Positions 49,620 through 49,738 of a DNA stretch of 49,738 nt are shown here, one piece after another; the stretch's first letter is position 1, and each line of letters starts with the position of its first letter. Source of the stretch: a virus; the IMG/VR virus record IMGVR_UViG_3300043256_000109, positions 1-49,738 of that record. One strand, written 5' to 3'. The position numbers were made by a program, and so were the translations under genes. The notes beneath the pieces were generated by a model. The model had not been told where the DNA came from, searched no databases, and saw only the letters and a program-made list of their open reading frames with translations.

Positions 49620-49654
49620 TTTATTTACGTTTGTAATAGTATCTACAAAAAAAA

Positions 49655-49738
49655 TTAATCCAGGACTCCCAGATCAATCAATATTGTATTTTCATTAGGA
49701 GAAAAATCATTCATCGCTAATTTTTTATCAAGTGTTGG
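49655..49738 (-). CDS. 3'-partial small ORF at window edge
   Basis: An open frame enters the window and ends at TAA (49655-49657). Visible residues include LAMNDFSPNENTILIDLGVL. It could be the tail of the ORF whose start lies at 1-44. Confidence 0.4.
   Translation of the reverse strand, partial: PTLDKKLAMNDFSPNENTILIDLGVLD

Noticed and set aside
1-49738. Stop-codon reassignment (for example TAG read as an amino acid)
   Set aside because: TAA, TGA and TAG all end genes in good operon contexts, for example TAG at 2716 and 33527; no gene needs read-through of a stop.
1-49738. Lysogeny module, CRISPR array or insertion sequence
   Set aside because: No integrase, recombinase or transposase motifs and no regularly spaced repeats; the 75-bp repeat occurs only twice and overlaps gene ends.

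Overview
The window looks like most or all of one tailed-phage (siphovirus-type) genome, or an uninterrupted prophage, from a Bacteroidota host. The host assignment rests on low G+C, A-rich leaders without strong Shine-Dalgarno sequences, TAnnTTTG promoter-like boxes, and many proteins of types common in Bacteroidota phages (DUF6291, DUF5675, SprB-like tail repeat, YopX, DUF1367). Every gene I accept lies on the minus strand, so the biological order runs from high to low coordinates. I see no integrase, DNA polymerase, CRISPR array, rRNA or insertion sequence.

Early/accessory region, about 49.7 to 32 kb: a zinc-finger protein, a small phage protein, a tRNA-shaped RNA with an enlarged central part (48816-48918), a replication-type DUF6291 protein with its partner, an RtcB RNA ligase, an HNH-like protein, a PD-(D/E)XK-like nuclease, an XRE regulator, DUF1367, YopX and PGDYG proteins, a papain-like cysteine-protease candidate, and dozens of very small genes packed with ATGA or TAATG overlaps. 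Two strong hairpin terminators (47870-47905 and 34865-34888) divide the transcripts.

Packaging region, about 31.2 to 26.6 kb: an HKD/PLD-like protein, terminase small subunit, six small genes and a fragment, then terminase large subunit. After a promoter/operator-like gap come a few small genes and a DnaQ-fold 3'-5' exonuclease.

Virion and lysis region, about 24 to 0.87 kb: portal, scaffold-like protein, major capsid protein, head and connector proteins, tail tube, tail-assembly candidates, tape measure, large tail/baseplate protein, SprB-repeat tail protein, tail fibres, and a cluster of small membrane proteins with a DUF5675 protein and a 3-TM holin. The operon ends in three tandem hairpins (603-840), one of which may end a small RNA. 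A new TTTG/TAnnTTTG promoter then drives the gene at 64-513. The two partial ORFs at the window ends could be halves of one small gene, which suggests a circular or circularly permuted molecule.

Most notable: (1) RtcB on the same replicon as the tRNA-shaped RNA with about 30 extra central nucleotides, and a 26/27-nt leader shared by RtcB and the exonuclease; (2) several small genes where deleting one A from an A-run restores a longer protein; (3) small gene cassettes flanked by direct repeats (exact 75 bp; imperfect 27 bp); (4) shared operator-like and promoter-like words in several gaps; (5) a long inverted repeat enclosing a non-coding segment at 41926-42058.
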